Below are positions 35,003-44,826 of a stretch of 64,000 nt of DNA, in pieces. The DNA lies in the NCBI GenBank assembly GCA_002364615.1, contig DEYP01000013.1, positions 62,001-126,000 of the forward strand, given 5' to 3'. The position numbers and the translations under genes are program-made. The DNA comes from Arsukibacterium sp. UBA3155. GTDB lineage: Bacteria > Pseudomonadota > Gammaproteobacteria > Enterobacterales > Alteromonadaceae. The notes below the pieces were generated by a model. The model was not told the origin of the DNA. It was given only the letters and a program-made list of their open reading frames with translations, and ran no database searches. Within the stretch, counting starts at the first letter, position 1. Every line of letters begins with the position of its first letter.

Positions 35003-37705
35003 TCAAATGTGTTTACGCTGGCCGGTCAGACCCTGTCTGCGCCAGGCTACCAATGCCGCAAGCAATAGCATACCAAAACTTAAGGCGCCACCGCTGCTAT
35101 TATCAGGGTTAACCGCTGCGCCCCCCGCCGGGTTTATTTGCACCGTGGTATTACTGCTATTCTGGCTAATGCCATCATCTGCGGTAAAACTAAACACCAG
35201 ACTGGTACTGCTGGTCACTACCGGCGCAGTAAAACTGGCATCCAGGCTGGTGGCACTGCTTAGTGTTACGGTTGGCCCGGAAAGTTGCAGCCAGCGATAA
35301 CGTAAAAAATCATTATCACTGTCCGTTACTGTGGCACGCAACTGAACCATAGCACCCGCTAGCGCAGTTACCGTCGCCGGAGTGCTTACCTGCGGGCTAC
35401 TGTTAGCGCACTGGCTATTGCGCTCCAGCGTAGCAATACCTGCCAGCCAGCTGGAGAACGCCAGATTTTGTGGCGGGCACAGGCTGGTATTCTGATAACT
35501 AAAGGCACTTAAACCGGTCAGCTCAATAAAATTCTGCGGCAAGGTACCACTAAAATTATTATCCGCCAACCATAGTATCTGTAAATCAGTCAGCGCTGCC
35601 AATGCCGACGGTAAGGCACCAGACAACTGATTTGACTCCACAAACACGCGTTGCAAGCTGGACAACTGGCCAAGACTGGCGGGCAAAGCGCCACTGAAGT
35701 TATTAAAAGATAAATCGAGTTGGCTAAGCGCGCGCAGCTCACTGATTGCAGCCGGAATGGCACCTGTAAACCCGTTTTGCCATAAGCTTAACTGCTGCAA
35801 GCTGCGCAATTGCAGTAATACAGCCGGAAAATCGCCAGTCAGACTGTTAAAGCTTAAATCGAGTTCTGTTAATGCCGTTAAGCCAGCAAGCGCTGCCGGC
35901 AGCTCGCCGGTCAGGTTATTATTACTAAGATCCAGTGCCCTAACCTGGCCATTACTGCAGCTTACGCCTGCCCAGCTGCATACCGCCACCTCAGGTTCAA
36001 GCCAGCCCTGATTATTCAGCCAGCTCTGACCTACGGTCTCGTAATACAGCTGTACCAGCGCGTTACACTGGTTAAGCGGCACCATCAGGTTAGTCAGCCC
36101 GGTGCAATAATCGTCATTACGCGGCAACACGCTTACCACAGAGTCAGCAAAAATAAGCTCTGTGGCATCACCACTAAACTGCCACTGTCCGGTAAAAATG
36201 CCATCTTCGACGTTATCACGCTCAGTAAGTAAAATGCTCTGAGCGCTATTTTCGGCAGTAACCTGTGGCTGAATAGCGTTACCATTACAATCGATACTCA
36301 GTACCCTGATATCCAGCATGCTACCCGCCGGCAAATATACGATAGCCGTGGCGGGTGAAATGCGCCGCGCTGGCTGGCTCTGGCACTGCAGCACTCCGGT
36401 ATCGGCTGGCAGCCCCCTGCCGACACTGCTGGCCAACAGCAATTTACCACTACTGGTATAATCCCGGATAAGAGGATCGGTGCTGACTTTACCGGTTAAC
36501 AGTAACCTGGCCCGCAATGCCTGCCAGCCAAGCGCAGGCTCGGCAGCTTTAAGTAAGGCGACCACCCCACTGACTACCGGTGCGGCCATTGAGGTACCGG
36601 ACACGCTGGTATAGCCATCGTCCAGATCCGTGGTAACAATGGCTGCTCCCGGGGCAGTAACATCTACCCACTCACGACCATAATTGCTGAAAGTTGCCTT
36701 ATCCTGTGCCTGATCATGTGCCGCGACACTGATAATATTGGCTAAATCGTATGCCGCCGGATACAACAGGCTTTGGCTACCGCTATTGCCGGCACTGGCA
36801 ATAAATAATATACCGGCTTGCTGATGACGGGCTATCGCTTCATACAAGGCCTGCGACTGACCAGCACCACCCCAGGAGTTATTACTGGCAACAATATTAA
36901 TGTTATGGCGCTGTTTTAAGTCCAGCAGATAATCCAGACAGGCGATGGCATCACTCACAAAGCCAGTGCCCGTTTCATCTAAAAATTTGCAATGTAATAC
37001 CTGCAGTTGCCAGTTTACTCCGGCAACCCCCAGCGTATTATTAGTTGTCGCAGCAATAATGCCGCCTATCTGGCTACCATGACCATCTTCATCGGCCGGA
37101 TCACTGGTATTATTTGCGGTATCAATGCCATAAATGTCATCAATATAGCCATTACCATCATCATCAACACCGTTAATCGTCTCTACCGGATTACGCCAGA
37201 GATTTGCCTGTAAATCAGGGTGCAGATATGCCACGCCGGTATCAACCACAGCCACCACCAGCTGTTGCTCACCCGTGCTCTGTTGCCAGAAAGCCGGCGC
37301 GTTAATACCCTGAACCTGGCCTAGGTGCCACTGCAGGTTAAATTGGGGATCATTTGGAATGTGTTGTTTTTTAAGAATGTAATCAGGTTCGACAAAGCGA
37401 ACCCCAGGCAACTGCCGGTAATAGTTGACGGCCTGCTGCAACTCAATACCCTTGGCCAGCTCTACCCGCAATAAGCCTGAGCCCCCGCCCTTTCGAAGCG
37501 CACCGCCCAGCGGTTCCACCCTGCTCGCGTAGTGGCTTAAAAATTGCGCCGCAGCATTATCGGCATGTTGCAAGCTTACGCTGCTATATTCCGTATTGGT
37601 AGCAACAATAAGCCGGAGCGGTTCAGCTGTCACTGGTAGTATTAATATTGCAATCAGCAACAACCCGGCTTTTATCGAACCAGCTGTTATCGAAATAGTC
37701 AGCAT
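35003..37705 (-). CDS. secreted S8 subtilisin-like peptidase with leucine-rich repeats and GlyGly-CTERM tail
   Basis: The 900-residue protein has a signal peptide (about 1-27), an inhibitor-like propeptide, and a subtilase domain with Asp in VAVVDTGVAYLHPDL, His in DEDGHGSQIGG and Ser in VSGTSMAAPVVSG. Plant-like leucine-rich repeats follow (about 590-740, LDLSNNNLTGELPAAL), then an Ig-like domain (about 770-860). The tail is Gly-Gly, one membrane segment and an Arg-rich end (SSGGALSFGMLLLAALVAWR), the pattern of rhombosortase substrates. The protein is probably cut and released or anchored at the surface. Confidence 0.9.
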   Translation of the reverse strand: MLTISITAGSIKAGLLLIAILILPVTAEPLRLIVATNTEYSSVSLQHADNAAAQFLSHYASRVEPLGGALRKGGGSGLLRVELAKGIELQQAVNYYRQLPGVRFVEPDYILKKQHIPNDPQFNLQWHLGQVQGINAPAFWQQSTGEQQLVVAVVDTGVAYLHPDLQANLWRNPVETINGVDDDGNGYIDDIYGIDTANNTSDPADEDGHGSQIGGIIAATTNNTLGVAGVNWQLQVLHCKFLDETGTGFVSDAIACLDYLLDLKQRHNINIVASNNSWGGAGQSQALYEAIARHQQAGILFIASAGNSGSQSLLYPAAYDLANIISVAAHDQAQDKATFSNYGREWVDVTAPGAAIVTTDLDDGYTSVSGTSMAAPVVSGVVALLKAAEPALGWQALRARLLLTGKVSTDPLIRDYTSSGKLLLASSVGRGLPADTGVLQCQSQPARRISPATAIVYLPAGSMLDIRVLSIDCNGNAIQPQVTAENSAQSILLTERDNVEDGIFTGQWQFSGDATELIFADSVVSVLPRNDDYCTGLTNLMVPLNQCNALVQLYYETVGQSWLNNQGWLEPEVAVCSWAGVSCSNGQVRALDLSNNNLTGELPAALAGLTALTELDLSFNSLTGDFPAVLLQLRSLQQLSLWQNGFTGAIPAAISELRALSQLDLSFNNFSGALPASLGQLSSLQRVFVESNQLSGALPSALAALTDLQILWLADNNFSGTLPQNFIELTGLSAFSYQNTSLCPPQNLAFSSWLAGIATLERNSQCANSSPQVSTPATVTALAGAMVQLRATVTDSDNDFLRYRWLQLSGPTVTLSSATSLDASFTAPVVTSSTSLVFSFTADDGISQNSSNTTVQINPAGGAAVNPDNSSGGALSFGMLLLAALVAWRRQGLTGQRKHI

Positions 37706-37846
37706 AACGCTTACCCCGCTATTCGTTTATTACCTTAATAATAAGCTATACGCCCAAACACATCTATCCGATGCAATAAACGGCTTAGCAGGGTTAATTA
37801 CGCTACTGCAGGGTATGACTGGCTCGATAACACCAGCGTTGTAAAA

Positions 37847-38263
37847 TTAAATAAACGCCAGTACCAGTAACCGGATCCAAATCAGCCACAGCGCCAGGCA
37901 CCCCAGCAGAAATACTCTGAACCGCAGCCGCACATTATTACTGCCAATATGAATAACCGTATGCCAGTAACGAAGAGCCACAAATACGATGCCCATTACC
38001 AGAAACGTTAAATCGGCCAGACCAAATTGCAGGCAGAACAGCACACTGAACAGATATAACATCGGCATCTGAAACTGATTATCAAAATTGCGACTGGTTG
38101 CAATAACCTGTTCGTTAGCCCCGGTTAAATCCATGGTTCTGAAAGCTGTCATGCTTATTTCTTTACTCTTTGCCGCTTTAATCCTGCGCCGCCCCATAAA
38201 AATCATCACTACGCTGGTTAGCAATACCTGGGCAAACGCCGGCAATAACATCAACTTTTCCAT
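37847..38263 (-). CDS. MAPEG family membrane protein
   Basis: This 138-residue protein has four hydrophobic segments (about 5-22, 65-85, 87-105, 118-137). The conserved stretch ATSRNFDNQFQMPMLYLFSVL and FVALRYWHTVIHIGSNN resemble the membrane-associated eicosanoid/glutathione (MAPEG) family. Bacterial members are mostly uncharacterised. It is a single gene upstream of the divergent tdk. Confidence 0.85.
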   Translation of the reverse strand: MEKLMLLPAFAQVLLTSVVMIFMGRRRIKAAKSKEISMTAFRTMDLTGANEQVIATSRNFDNQFQMPMLYLFSVLFCLQFGLADLTFLVMGIVFVALRYWHTVIHIGSNNVRLRFRVFLLGCLALWLIWIRLLVLAFI

Positions 38264-38431
38264 CAGTTTTTCCTGTAAGGTTGTTAAATATCACTATTTT
38301 CGTGGCAAAGTATGCCTGTTACCGGTGTTAAAGCCAATGCCCGGCATTATCAATAATCCTGGCGTTTACAGCCCAGGCTGCTTTGGGTATTCTTAGCCGC
38401 TAATTTTCAGGGTTATTTCAGGAGCGAGGCA

Positions 38432-39016
38432 ATGGCCCAACTTTATTTCTACTACTCGGCAATGAATGCCGGTAAATCGACCTCGCTGTTGCAAAGTGCT
38501 TATAACTACCAGGAGAGAGGCATGACCGTGGCCATTTACACCGCTGCGCTTGATCATCGCTTTGGTCTTGGCAAAGTCAGCTCGCGTATTGGTCTGGCGA
38601 TGGATGCGCACATTTTTAGTGCGGAATTTAATTTTCTGGCGCATGCTCAGCAACTTAAAATGTCCGGTCGTTTAGACTGCATTCTGATAGACGAAGCGCA
38701 GTTTCTCAGTAAAGCTCAGGTGCGCCAGCTTACCGATATCGTCGATGAATTACGGATCCCCGTGCTGGCATTTGGCTTACGCACAGACTTTCTCGGCGAA
38801 ACCTTTGCTGGCAGCGAAGCCTTACTGGCTTGGGCCGACAAGCTAATTGAGCTGAAAACTATTTGTCACTGCGGTCGCAAAGCCAATTTTGTCGTGCGAC
38901 TCGATGCAGATGGAAATGCCGCTACCGCCGGCAGTCAGGTGCAAATAGGCGGTAACGAAAGTTACGTGTCGATGTGTCGTCAGCATTTCAAACAATTAGT
39001 CTGGCAGCAAACTTAA
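38432..39016 (+). CDS. tdk: thymidine kinase
   Basis: This 194-residue enzyme phosphorylates thymidine in nucleoside salvage. It has the P-loop [13 protein letters not shown] (about 10-22), Walker B-type [10 protein letters not shown] (about 85-94), the zinc site with [13 protein letters not shown], and the C-terminal lasso region with [14 protein letters not shown]. An AGGAG box precedes the ATG. Confidence 0.97.
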   Translation: MAQLYFYYSAMNAGKSTSLLQSAYNYQERGMTVAIYTAALDHRFGLGKVSSRIGLAMDAHIFSAEFNFLAHAQQLKMSGRLDCILIDEAQFLSKAQVRQLTDIVDELRIPVLAFGLRTDFLGETFAGSEALLAWADKLIELKTICHCGRKANFVVRLDADGNAATAGSQVQIGGNESYVSMCRQHFKQLVWQQT

Positions 39017-39088
39017 CCCGCTGGAAACGGTTCAGAATTTGCCATCAGCGCTCAATCCGTTATAGTAATTAAAAAACTATCGTGATTT

Positions 39089-40627
39089 ATGGTTGCAAAC
39101 TCAGACGCTTATCCCCATTTTTGGGCCATCCTTGACCGACTGCCATTAGCGCTGCTCTACAAAGAGAGTGCCAGAGCAGAAATTTTTGCCAATGCGGCGG
39201 CCCGCAGCCTGCTGGGCGAAACGCTGCCAGATAAACCCCTTAGTCTGCCACAATTGTCTGAAATCAGAATTCTGGATCAGCACCGCAATAAAGTCAGTCT
39301 GCTAAGTAATCCATTACTCATGGCCTTAGGTGGCACCAAGCTGCGCCAGCAGATTTTACTCGAAACAAAGGACACCGCAGCACCGTATATGCTGCAAAGC
39401 GAGCTGGTCAAATTGCAGTTTAGCCTGGGCAATACTATTGTTGTTACCTTGTCGCCACTGCATAACCCTCAAGAACCCAGTGCAATACTTTCCCTAATTC
39501 AGCCGCTGACAGCGCAGCCAACACATGATATTGCAGAACTGGAAGAGGCACTGGCCTTCGATAAACTGATGTCACTGATTTCTACTGAGCTTATCAATGT
39601 CAGTAGTAACGCGCTTGATCAACATATTGAAGATGCGCTGGCAGCCCTCGGCGAGTTTTGCCACGCGGATCGCAGCTATATCTTTCAGTTTAACAACGAC
39701 CTAAGTGAAATGAGTAACACCCATGAATGGGTCCGTGATGGCGTCACTGCCTATAAAGAGAACTTGCAACAAATACCGGAGCAGGCGCTGCCTTATTTCT
39801 TTGAGAAAATTCAACGAGACCATATTTTTGCCGTATCGGATGTCGGCAAGCTACCAGCCGAGGCTGCGAGCGAGCAGCAAGAATTTGAACGCGAAGATAT
39901 TCGCTCCGTATTATGTATTGCCATGCTGGCCGGCCAAAAACTGATTGGCTTTGTCGGTTGCGATATGGTGGCCCGGCAACGCAACTGGACCAGCAATGAT
40001 CTGCGACGGATAAAATTAGTCGGAGAAATGATTGCCAACAGTATTCAAAACGTAAATTACCGGGTGTCTTTACAACAAATTCAACAAGAATTATTAAGTG
40101 CCAACCGGGAGTTGCAAAAACAGGCTAATCAGGATGGCTTAACCGGCCTGGCGAATCGACGCAACTTTGATGAGAAATTACTGGAAGAGCTGCAGCGCAG
40201 CGCACGAAGCAAGCTGCCGCTGGGGCTGATTTTACTGGATATTGACTTATTTAAGCCCTACAACGACCATTATGGCCACCAAGCAGGTGATGCAGCGCTG
40301 CAACAAGTAGCGACGGCGCTTAAAAAAGAAGCGCGCCGCCAGGGTGAAGTTGCGGCCCGATATGGCGGCGAAGAGTTCGCCCTTATTCTGCCTGACAGTG
40401 ACCCTAAGGCGTGCCTGGAGGTCGCCAGGCGGGTGCAACAACATATAAAAGCGCTGCAAATAAGCCATTGCCAATCCGAAGTCGCCGACTACCTTACGGT
40501 CAGCATTGGCTGCTACAGTGTCATTGCCGATAAAAATACCAAGCCAGAACACCTGTTACAACATGCCGATAAAGCCTTGTATCAGGCCAAAGCCGCCGGC
40601 CGTAATACTATCGTCACAGATGAATAA
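39089..40627 (+). CDS. diguanylate cyclase with GAF domain
   Basis: The 512-residue protein has a PAS-like N-terminal part (about 5-150), a GAF domain (about 165-330), a short coiled coil, and a GGDEF domain (about 350-510) starting DGLTGLANRRNFDE with active site RYGGEEFALILPDSD. The active site is intact, so it should make cyclic di-GMP. The inhibitory I-site RxxD is absent: RQGE occupies that place. No membrane segment is seen, so it is a cytoplasmic sensor. Cyclic di-GMP could influence the polysaccharide locus that follows, but that is inference. Confidence 0.92.
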   Translation: MVANSDAYPHFWAILDRLPLALLYKESARAEIFANAAARSLLGETLPDKPLSLPQLSEIRILDQHRNKVSLLSNPLLMALGGTKLRQQILLETKDTAAPYMLQSELVKLQFSLGNTIVVTLSPLHNPQEPSAILSLIQPLTAQPTHDIAELEEALAFDKLMSLISTELINVSSNALDQHIEDALAALGEFCHADRSYIFQFNNDLSEMSNTHEWVRDGVTAYKENLQQIPEQALPYFFEKIQRDHIFAVSDVGKLPAEAASEQQEFEREDIRSVLCIAMLAGQKLIGFVGCDMVARQRNWTSNDLRRIKLVGEMIANSIQNVNYRVSLQQIQQELLSANRELQKQANQDGLTGLANRRNFDEKLLEELQRSARSKLPLGLILLDIDLFKPYNDHYGHQAGDAALQQVATALKKEARRQGEVAARYGGEEFALILPDSDPKACLEVARRVQQHIKALQISHCQSEVADYLTVSIGCYSVIADKNTKPEHLLQHADKALYQAKAAGRNTIVTDE

Positions 40628-40662
40628 TATTACAACCGGTCAATGCTGAGCTCGCCACTCTT

Positions 40663-42777
40663 TTAATTATAAAAATCAGAACGCGCTTCGGTCATATCAA
40701 TTAACTTAACTGGTCGGTTTAGCGGCTGACCGCCATCACGGGCAATCGGTACCCAGGGTAAACGGCCGCGGCCTTTGGCAGGCTTAACCGCAAACAAGTC
40801 AAATGGCAGCGACAAGTAAAAGCCTTTGGTAAAACTACCTTCCCCATACTCGTCTGACGATACATTGGTAATTGCCGCATAAGCGCCAATAACAATGCCA
40901 CTGTCAAAGCGCTTGGCAAAATCAACATTCACCCCTTTGTCTTGTGCCAGAAACTGGCCAATATTAAAAGTTAAGCGAGTATCAGGTAAAAATTCTGGCT
41001 GCCAATACAGGTTTATATGACCGGTAAAGGTATTATAATCAAAAAAGTCTAAATCATTTTCAAAAGAGCGCTGGCGCACATAATTTAAGTCAAAACCAAC
41101 GGCAAAATTACTGTCAACGGGCCGGTACAGCACTTCAGTACCCACCCCACCAAACATAGTCTCCAGATAGCCGCCATAAGCCTGAGCAAACCAGTTATCG
41201 CCTAGCTGCTTCTGCCAGTGGCCATAAGCATTTTCCATTGTTAATTTGCTACGGGTAACATACTCTCTGGCAAACGTGCGTACCCGCGGCAAGGGGGTAT
41301 CCAGCGCATCAACTTTAAAGTTAAACTGATCAAAGTTTTCCAGCAAGGTTAATTTTGCCGCGCCATTAAAACTGAAGTTTTCAGTAAAGCGGTAACCGGC
41401 TCCCAGAAATAAACCGCCCTGATACATATAAAAACTTTCCGGATTACCAAAGCTCTGGATCCAGAAAATTTCCGCTCCTGTATAAAAACCGGTGTCATAG
41501 GGTACGTCGGCCAGCGCCATAATGCTTTTATCCGGGGTCTGCCTTATATAAGTCGACCTGATATCAGGCTGCAGCTCGTCGTAAGCAGCCGCTTTAGCAA
41601 AAGCCTCTACATCAATTACTTTTTCCACCAGTGGTAAATTACCACTAAATTCAATTACCCTAATTCGCTTAATATGTGACGGTAATTGGGTCAGTACTAC
41701 CCGGGCCAGGCGCTCCGTTGCTTCTTCATCGTCCCTATAAAACAACTGATGACCATACAAAATAAACTCATCATCGGTCATTTTTGAAGTTTTTAAATAA
41801 AACCCGGCATTAGACAACAACTGGTTTAAAATTAAGTTGAGATTAGCAAAATCATCCCGCTGTGCGCGCGGCGATGCCACAGGTCGCATTGCTGGTTTTA
41901 TTTTCGGCTGATCGTTACTGTTTAAATCAAGCTGATAATGCACGCCAAATCCCAGAGTATTGCCACGCTGATAATTTAAATCAAAAGTAACATCACGCCA
42001 CTGATATACTGCTCCAATATTCCAGCGGCTATCCTGAGTTAGTTCTCCAGCTCTATCTCGCGAATAGTCATTGCCCTCGTATTCCAGCTTTAACCTTAAA
42101 GGGTGCCAGGGGGTCTGGTATTCAACTCCGGCAAACAGGGAGGCCGGGCCTTTAAAAAACTTCGTATAACTAATTTTACCGCCTTGTCCCAAGGTCTCGC
42201 CAGGTCGGGTACAAAAGCTCTCGCGAATCTCACATAACGGGTTTAGGGTATTGCCCGCCGCACCCAAATAGCCCCAGCCCATGCCCAGATGAAAATCAAT
42301 ATTTCCCCATGCTTTGCTTAACGCAATAAATTCACTTTCAAATAAACCGGTGCCACCAAAATCGTTAAAACCCACGGCCAGTTGCGGCAAATAACGGCTC
42401 TCTTGAAGTAACCGAAACTTAACATCAATACCTTTGTCTTTTAGAGTCTGATCGCCGCTAAAACCAGGAAACTCGCTGTAGTTGACCGTTCGAACATCGG
42501 TGTAACGGGCGGTGGTTTCCAGCCAATCAAACAACTGAATACTGACTGACCAGAAACGATACTCTTCGTTGTCAGTGTAATTTGCCGTCATCGTACCGGC
42601 AGATGACATTCTAGCCGTTGGGGTCTGGATTAAACCAACACCACCGCGCACCATTTGCGAAGGTTTATTTGCATTAAACTGCCAACCTAAGTCTTCATTG
42701 TCGCTGGCAAATGCTGCACTACCTGATATAAGCAACACTAAAAAACTTGCGCCGAAATTAAAACCTTTATAATTCAT
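40663..42777 (-). CDS. yjbH: YjbH/GfcD family outer-membrane exopolysaccharide protein
   Basis: The 704-residue protein has a signal peptide (about 1-24). Many beta strands ending in aromatic residues follow, as expected for an outer-membrane barrel, with PSQMVRGGVGLIQTPTARM and GGLFLGAGYRF typical of the YjbH domain family. YjbH/GfcD is needed for surface polysaccharide output in E. coli and relatives. It is the last gene of a complete yjbEFGH operon and overlaps yjbG by 4 bases. Confidence 0.92.
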   Translation of the reverse strand: MNYKGFNFGASFLVLLISGSAAFASDNEDLGWQFNANKPSQMVRGGVGLIQTPTARMSSAGTMTANYTDNEEYRFWSVSIQLFDWLETTARYTDVRTVNYSEFPGFSGDQTLKDKGIDVKFRLLQESRYLPQLAVGFNDFGGTGLFESEFIALSKAWGNIDFHLGMGWGYLGAAGNTLNPLCEIRESFCTRPGETLGQGGKISYTKFFKGPASLFAGVEYQTPWHPLRLKLEYEGNDYSRDRAGELTQDSRWNIGAVYQWRDVTFDLNYQRGNTLGFGVHYQLDLNSNDQPKIKPAMRPVASPRAQRDDFANLNLILNQLLSNAGFYLKTSKMTDDEFILYGHQLFYRDDEEATERLARVVLTQLPSHIKRIRVIEFSGNLPLVEKVIDVEAFAKAAAYDELQPDIRSTYIRQTPDKSIMALADVPYDTGFYTGAEIFWIQSFGNPESFYMYQGGLFLGAGYRFTENFSFNGAAKLTLLENFDQFNFKVDALDTPLPRVRTFAREYVTRSKLTMENAYGHWQKQLGDNWFAQAYGGYLETMFGGVGTEVLYRPVDSNFAVGFDLNYVRQRSFENDLDFFDYNTFTGHINLYWQPEFLPDTRLTFNIGQFLAQDKGVNVDFAKRFDSGIVIGAYAAITNVSSDEYGEGSFTKGFYLSLPFDLFAVKPAKGRGRLPWVPIARDGGQPLNRPVKLIDMTEARSDFYN

Positions 42778-43562
42778 TGTACTACCCGATGTAAAACTAG
42801 TGCCAGCAAATTCTGGTTGAGTTGCTCCAGCTCTGAACTAAACCATTCTGATTCAAAAGGAACAAATACCAGCGCGCCCGGCATCGCTTCAATATGCTGA
42901 CGGTTCCAGTTAGCGACACCCACTTTAATTACGGTGCCATCTGGCTGGATAACATATACCACCGAAGCATCTGCGTAAGCAGTACGCTCAATCGCCGTCA
43001 AATACTCAGAGATGGAAGTTGCGCCATTATGAGGAACAACAACATCTTTTTCGATCGCTCCCCAAAACTGAACGGTTTCAGGTCGCACCATTAGTTGCAG
43101 CTTGTAAACACCGGTGTCAAATTTGGGATTGAAAGGCGCCTGAGCTCTGGCCAGATCATAATCGATCGGTATTAATATCCGTTGTGCCAGTTGCCAGTTT
43201 GCAACCTGAAACTTAAGCGCATTAAGCTCTGTTTGCAACTCAGGCTTAGCAGACGCTGCAAGCGTCTCCAATTGCTGCAATACGGTCGAGCGCAGATGCT
43301 CCGGGCTGTTGCTCGCTAGCAATGAGCTGTTTAGCCTTGTACTATTTAATTTGGTATTGTCCAAACGATATAGTTTCGAAGCTGGCCAGTACCAGTTTTG
43401 CTCCAGGCCTTTTTTAGCTAATACCTCGGACAGCCGGGGCTCCACTTCAAAATTGTAAGCGCTATTATTAATATCAACGATTACCGCAGGACTCTGTGCA
43501 AATACAGGAATCAGGTAGCTCGCTACAACCAAAACAACGTTAATGAAACTTGCAGTTTTCAT
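42774..43562 (-). CDS. yjbG: YjbG/GfcC family polysaccharide protein
   Basis: The 262-residue periplasmic protein has a signal peptide (about 1-22). RVIQPDG-like and GVANWNRQH segments fit the GfcC fold, which resembles Wza-type beta-grasp (SLBB) domains. In group 4 capsule and Yjb operons this protein assists secretion together with YjbF and YjbH. It overlaps both neighbours by 4 bases, so translation is coupled. Confidence 0.85.
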   Translation of the reverse strand: MKTASFINVVLVVASYLIPVFAQSPAVIVDINNSAYNFEVEPRLSEVLAKKGLEQNWYWPASKLYRLDNTKLNSTRLNSSLLASNSPEHLRSTVLQQLETLAASAKPELQTELNALKFQVANWQLAQRILIPIDYDLARAQAPFNPKFDTGVYKLQLMVRPETVQFWGAIEKDVVVPHNGATSISEYLTAIERTAYADASVVYVIQPDGTVIKVGVANWNRQHIEAMPGALVFVPFESEWFSSELEQLNQNLLALVLHRVVQ

Positions 43563-44278
43563 ATCGCATCCGCCGCAACATCTTTGCCAGAACGCTGTAG
43601 CTGCCTGACTACTTCACTGATAAAGGTCAACTCAAAAGGCTCGGCCCCCGGGGCCAGCAATTGGACACTTTTTAATACTGCACCATTTTTTGCATCCAAC
43701 CAGAAAAGGTTTTGCCACTTATCATCAAACCGGACAAAATTGGACTCTGCTATATAATGGACATTTTCAATTAACGGCACGACCTCCAGCTGCACACCGA
43801 AAAAACTCATCGATTGTATCGGGCCGAACTGAAAAGTAGATGTTGTCGGATAGCCATATTCGCTATGCTGCCAATCCGCTAACCGGGTCCAGTTAGCGGT
43901 GGAAGACAATTTTAATTGCTTTTTTAGCGGATCACTGCTGCTATTAGTAAGGTGCACTAAATCGTTAGTTAAGCCGATAGTACGGACAATTCGGCCTTGC
44001 TCGGTTACCAGCACTACGCGATCGGCCGACACCCATTTAAATTGGCCTCGCTCAATAAACATCAGCGCCATTGCGACCTGCGCCTGCTCACCGTGCTTTA
44101 CGTATAAATAATCATGAGATGCGCTAGAAAGAAAAGAATAAGGTAATTTTACATCCGGCGTTTCGGTAAATGCCAATTTTAGCATGTCGGCATAGGAGCG
44201 GTAGGTGCCAGAGCAAGACATAAGTGACAGTGAAGATAAACAACACGCAAGCAGCAACAGCTTTTTAGCAGCCATCAT
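43559..44278 (-). CDS. yjbF: YjbF/GfcB family lipoprotein
   Basis: The 239-residue protein has a lipoprotein signal with the lipobox LSLMSCSG (Cys about 22), so it is probably anchored to the outer membrane. The later part (GRIVRTIGLTNDLVHL, YGYPTTSTFQFGP) matches the YjbF family. It follows yjbE beyond an intrinsic hairpin and overlaps yjbG by 4 bases. Confidence 0.9.
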   Translation of the reverse strand: MMAAKKLLLLACCLSSLSLMSCSGTYRSYADMLKLAFTETPDVKLPYSFLSSASHDYLYVKHGEQAQVAMALMFIERGQFKWVSADRVVLVTEQGRIVRTIGLTNDLVHLTNSSSDPLKKQLKLSSTANWTRLADWQHSEYGYPTTSTFQFGPIQSMSFFGVQLEVVPLIENVHYIAESNFVRFDDKWQNLFWLDAKNGAVLKSVQLLAPGAEPFELTFISEVVRQLQRSGKDVAADAI

Positions 44279-44310
44279 TTTTTAAAACCCATAAAATTTC
44301 CGATATAAAC

Positions 44311-44338
44311 AAAAAAGCCGCCAAAAGGCGGCTTTTTA
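44311..44338 (-). terminator. hairpin between yjbE and yjbF
   Basis: AAAAAGCCGCC (44312-44322) pairs with GGCGGCTTTTT (44327-44337) around AAAA. On the minus strand six Ts follow the stem. Its place inside the operon suggests that only part of the transcripts continue into yjbFGH. Confidence 0.88.
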
Positions 44339-44349
44339 AAACTTACTGT

Positions 44350-44736
44350 TTAACCTACTGGTTGTACGATCGCTGGGTAAGTTACCGTTACTGGCACCAC
44401 AGTGATGGTGTTAGTGTTGGTAACGGTACCAGAAACGCTTGCCGTTGCAGTAGCCGTGGCAGTAGTGGTAGAAGAGTTGGTGCAAACACCAGCGACTGGT
44501 GCGCCGTCACCTTCGTTACACACTAGCTCAAACTCCTGCTCATCAGGAAGAGTAACACCGGAATTATTGGAAATAATAGCAGCAGCTACTGCAGCTGAAA
44601 CACCCAACGCAGTCAGGCTGGCTATAGTTAAACCACCAATACCGGCAACACCAGTACCACCGGCAGCAGCTTCCTGCTGAGCATTAACACCGGAGCTTAA
44701 TGCCAGTGCCATAGCGGCAATAATTAATTTTTTCAT
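44350..44736 (-). CDS. yjbE: YjbE/GfcA-like small exported protein
   Basis: The 128-residue protein has a signal peptide (about 1-19, ending GVNAQQ), a Gly/Ala-rich hydrophobic stretch (about 24-55), and a Thr/Ser-rich tail with TTTATATATASVSGTV. YjbE/GfcA proteins are likewise short, secreted and Thr-rich, and their function is unknown. Family assignment rests on this composition and on the next genes being yjbF, yjbG and yjbH. The gene is separated from them by a terminator, so it may be expressed more strongly. Confidence 0.72.
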   Translation of the reverse strand: MKKLIIAAMALALSSGVNAQQEAAAGGTGVAGIGGLTIASLTALGVSAAVAAAIISNNSGVTLPDEQEFELVCNEGDGAPVAGVCTNSSTTTATATATASVSGTVTNTNTITVVPVTVTYPAIVQPVG

Positions 44737-44826
44737 CGTTTGTCCCTCATATCACAAATTAAAATTCCAGTTGCACGCAGCTTAAACCAAACGCGACATA
44801 AGCTCAACCAGAATAACCAAAAATTT

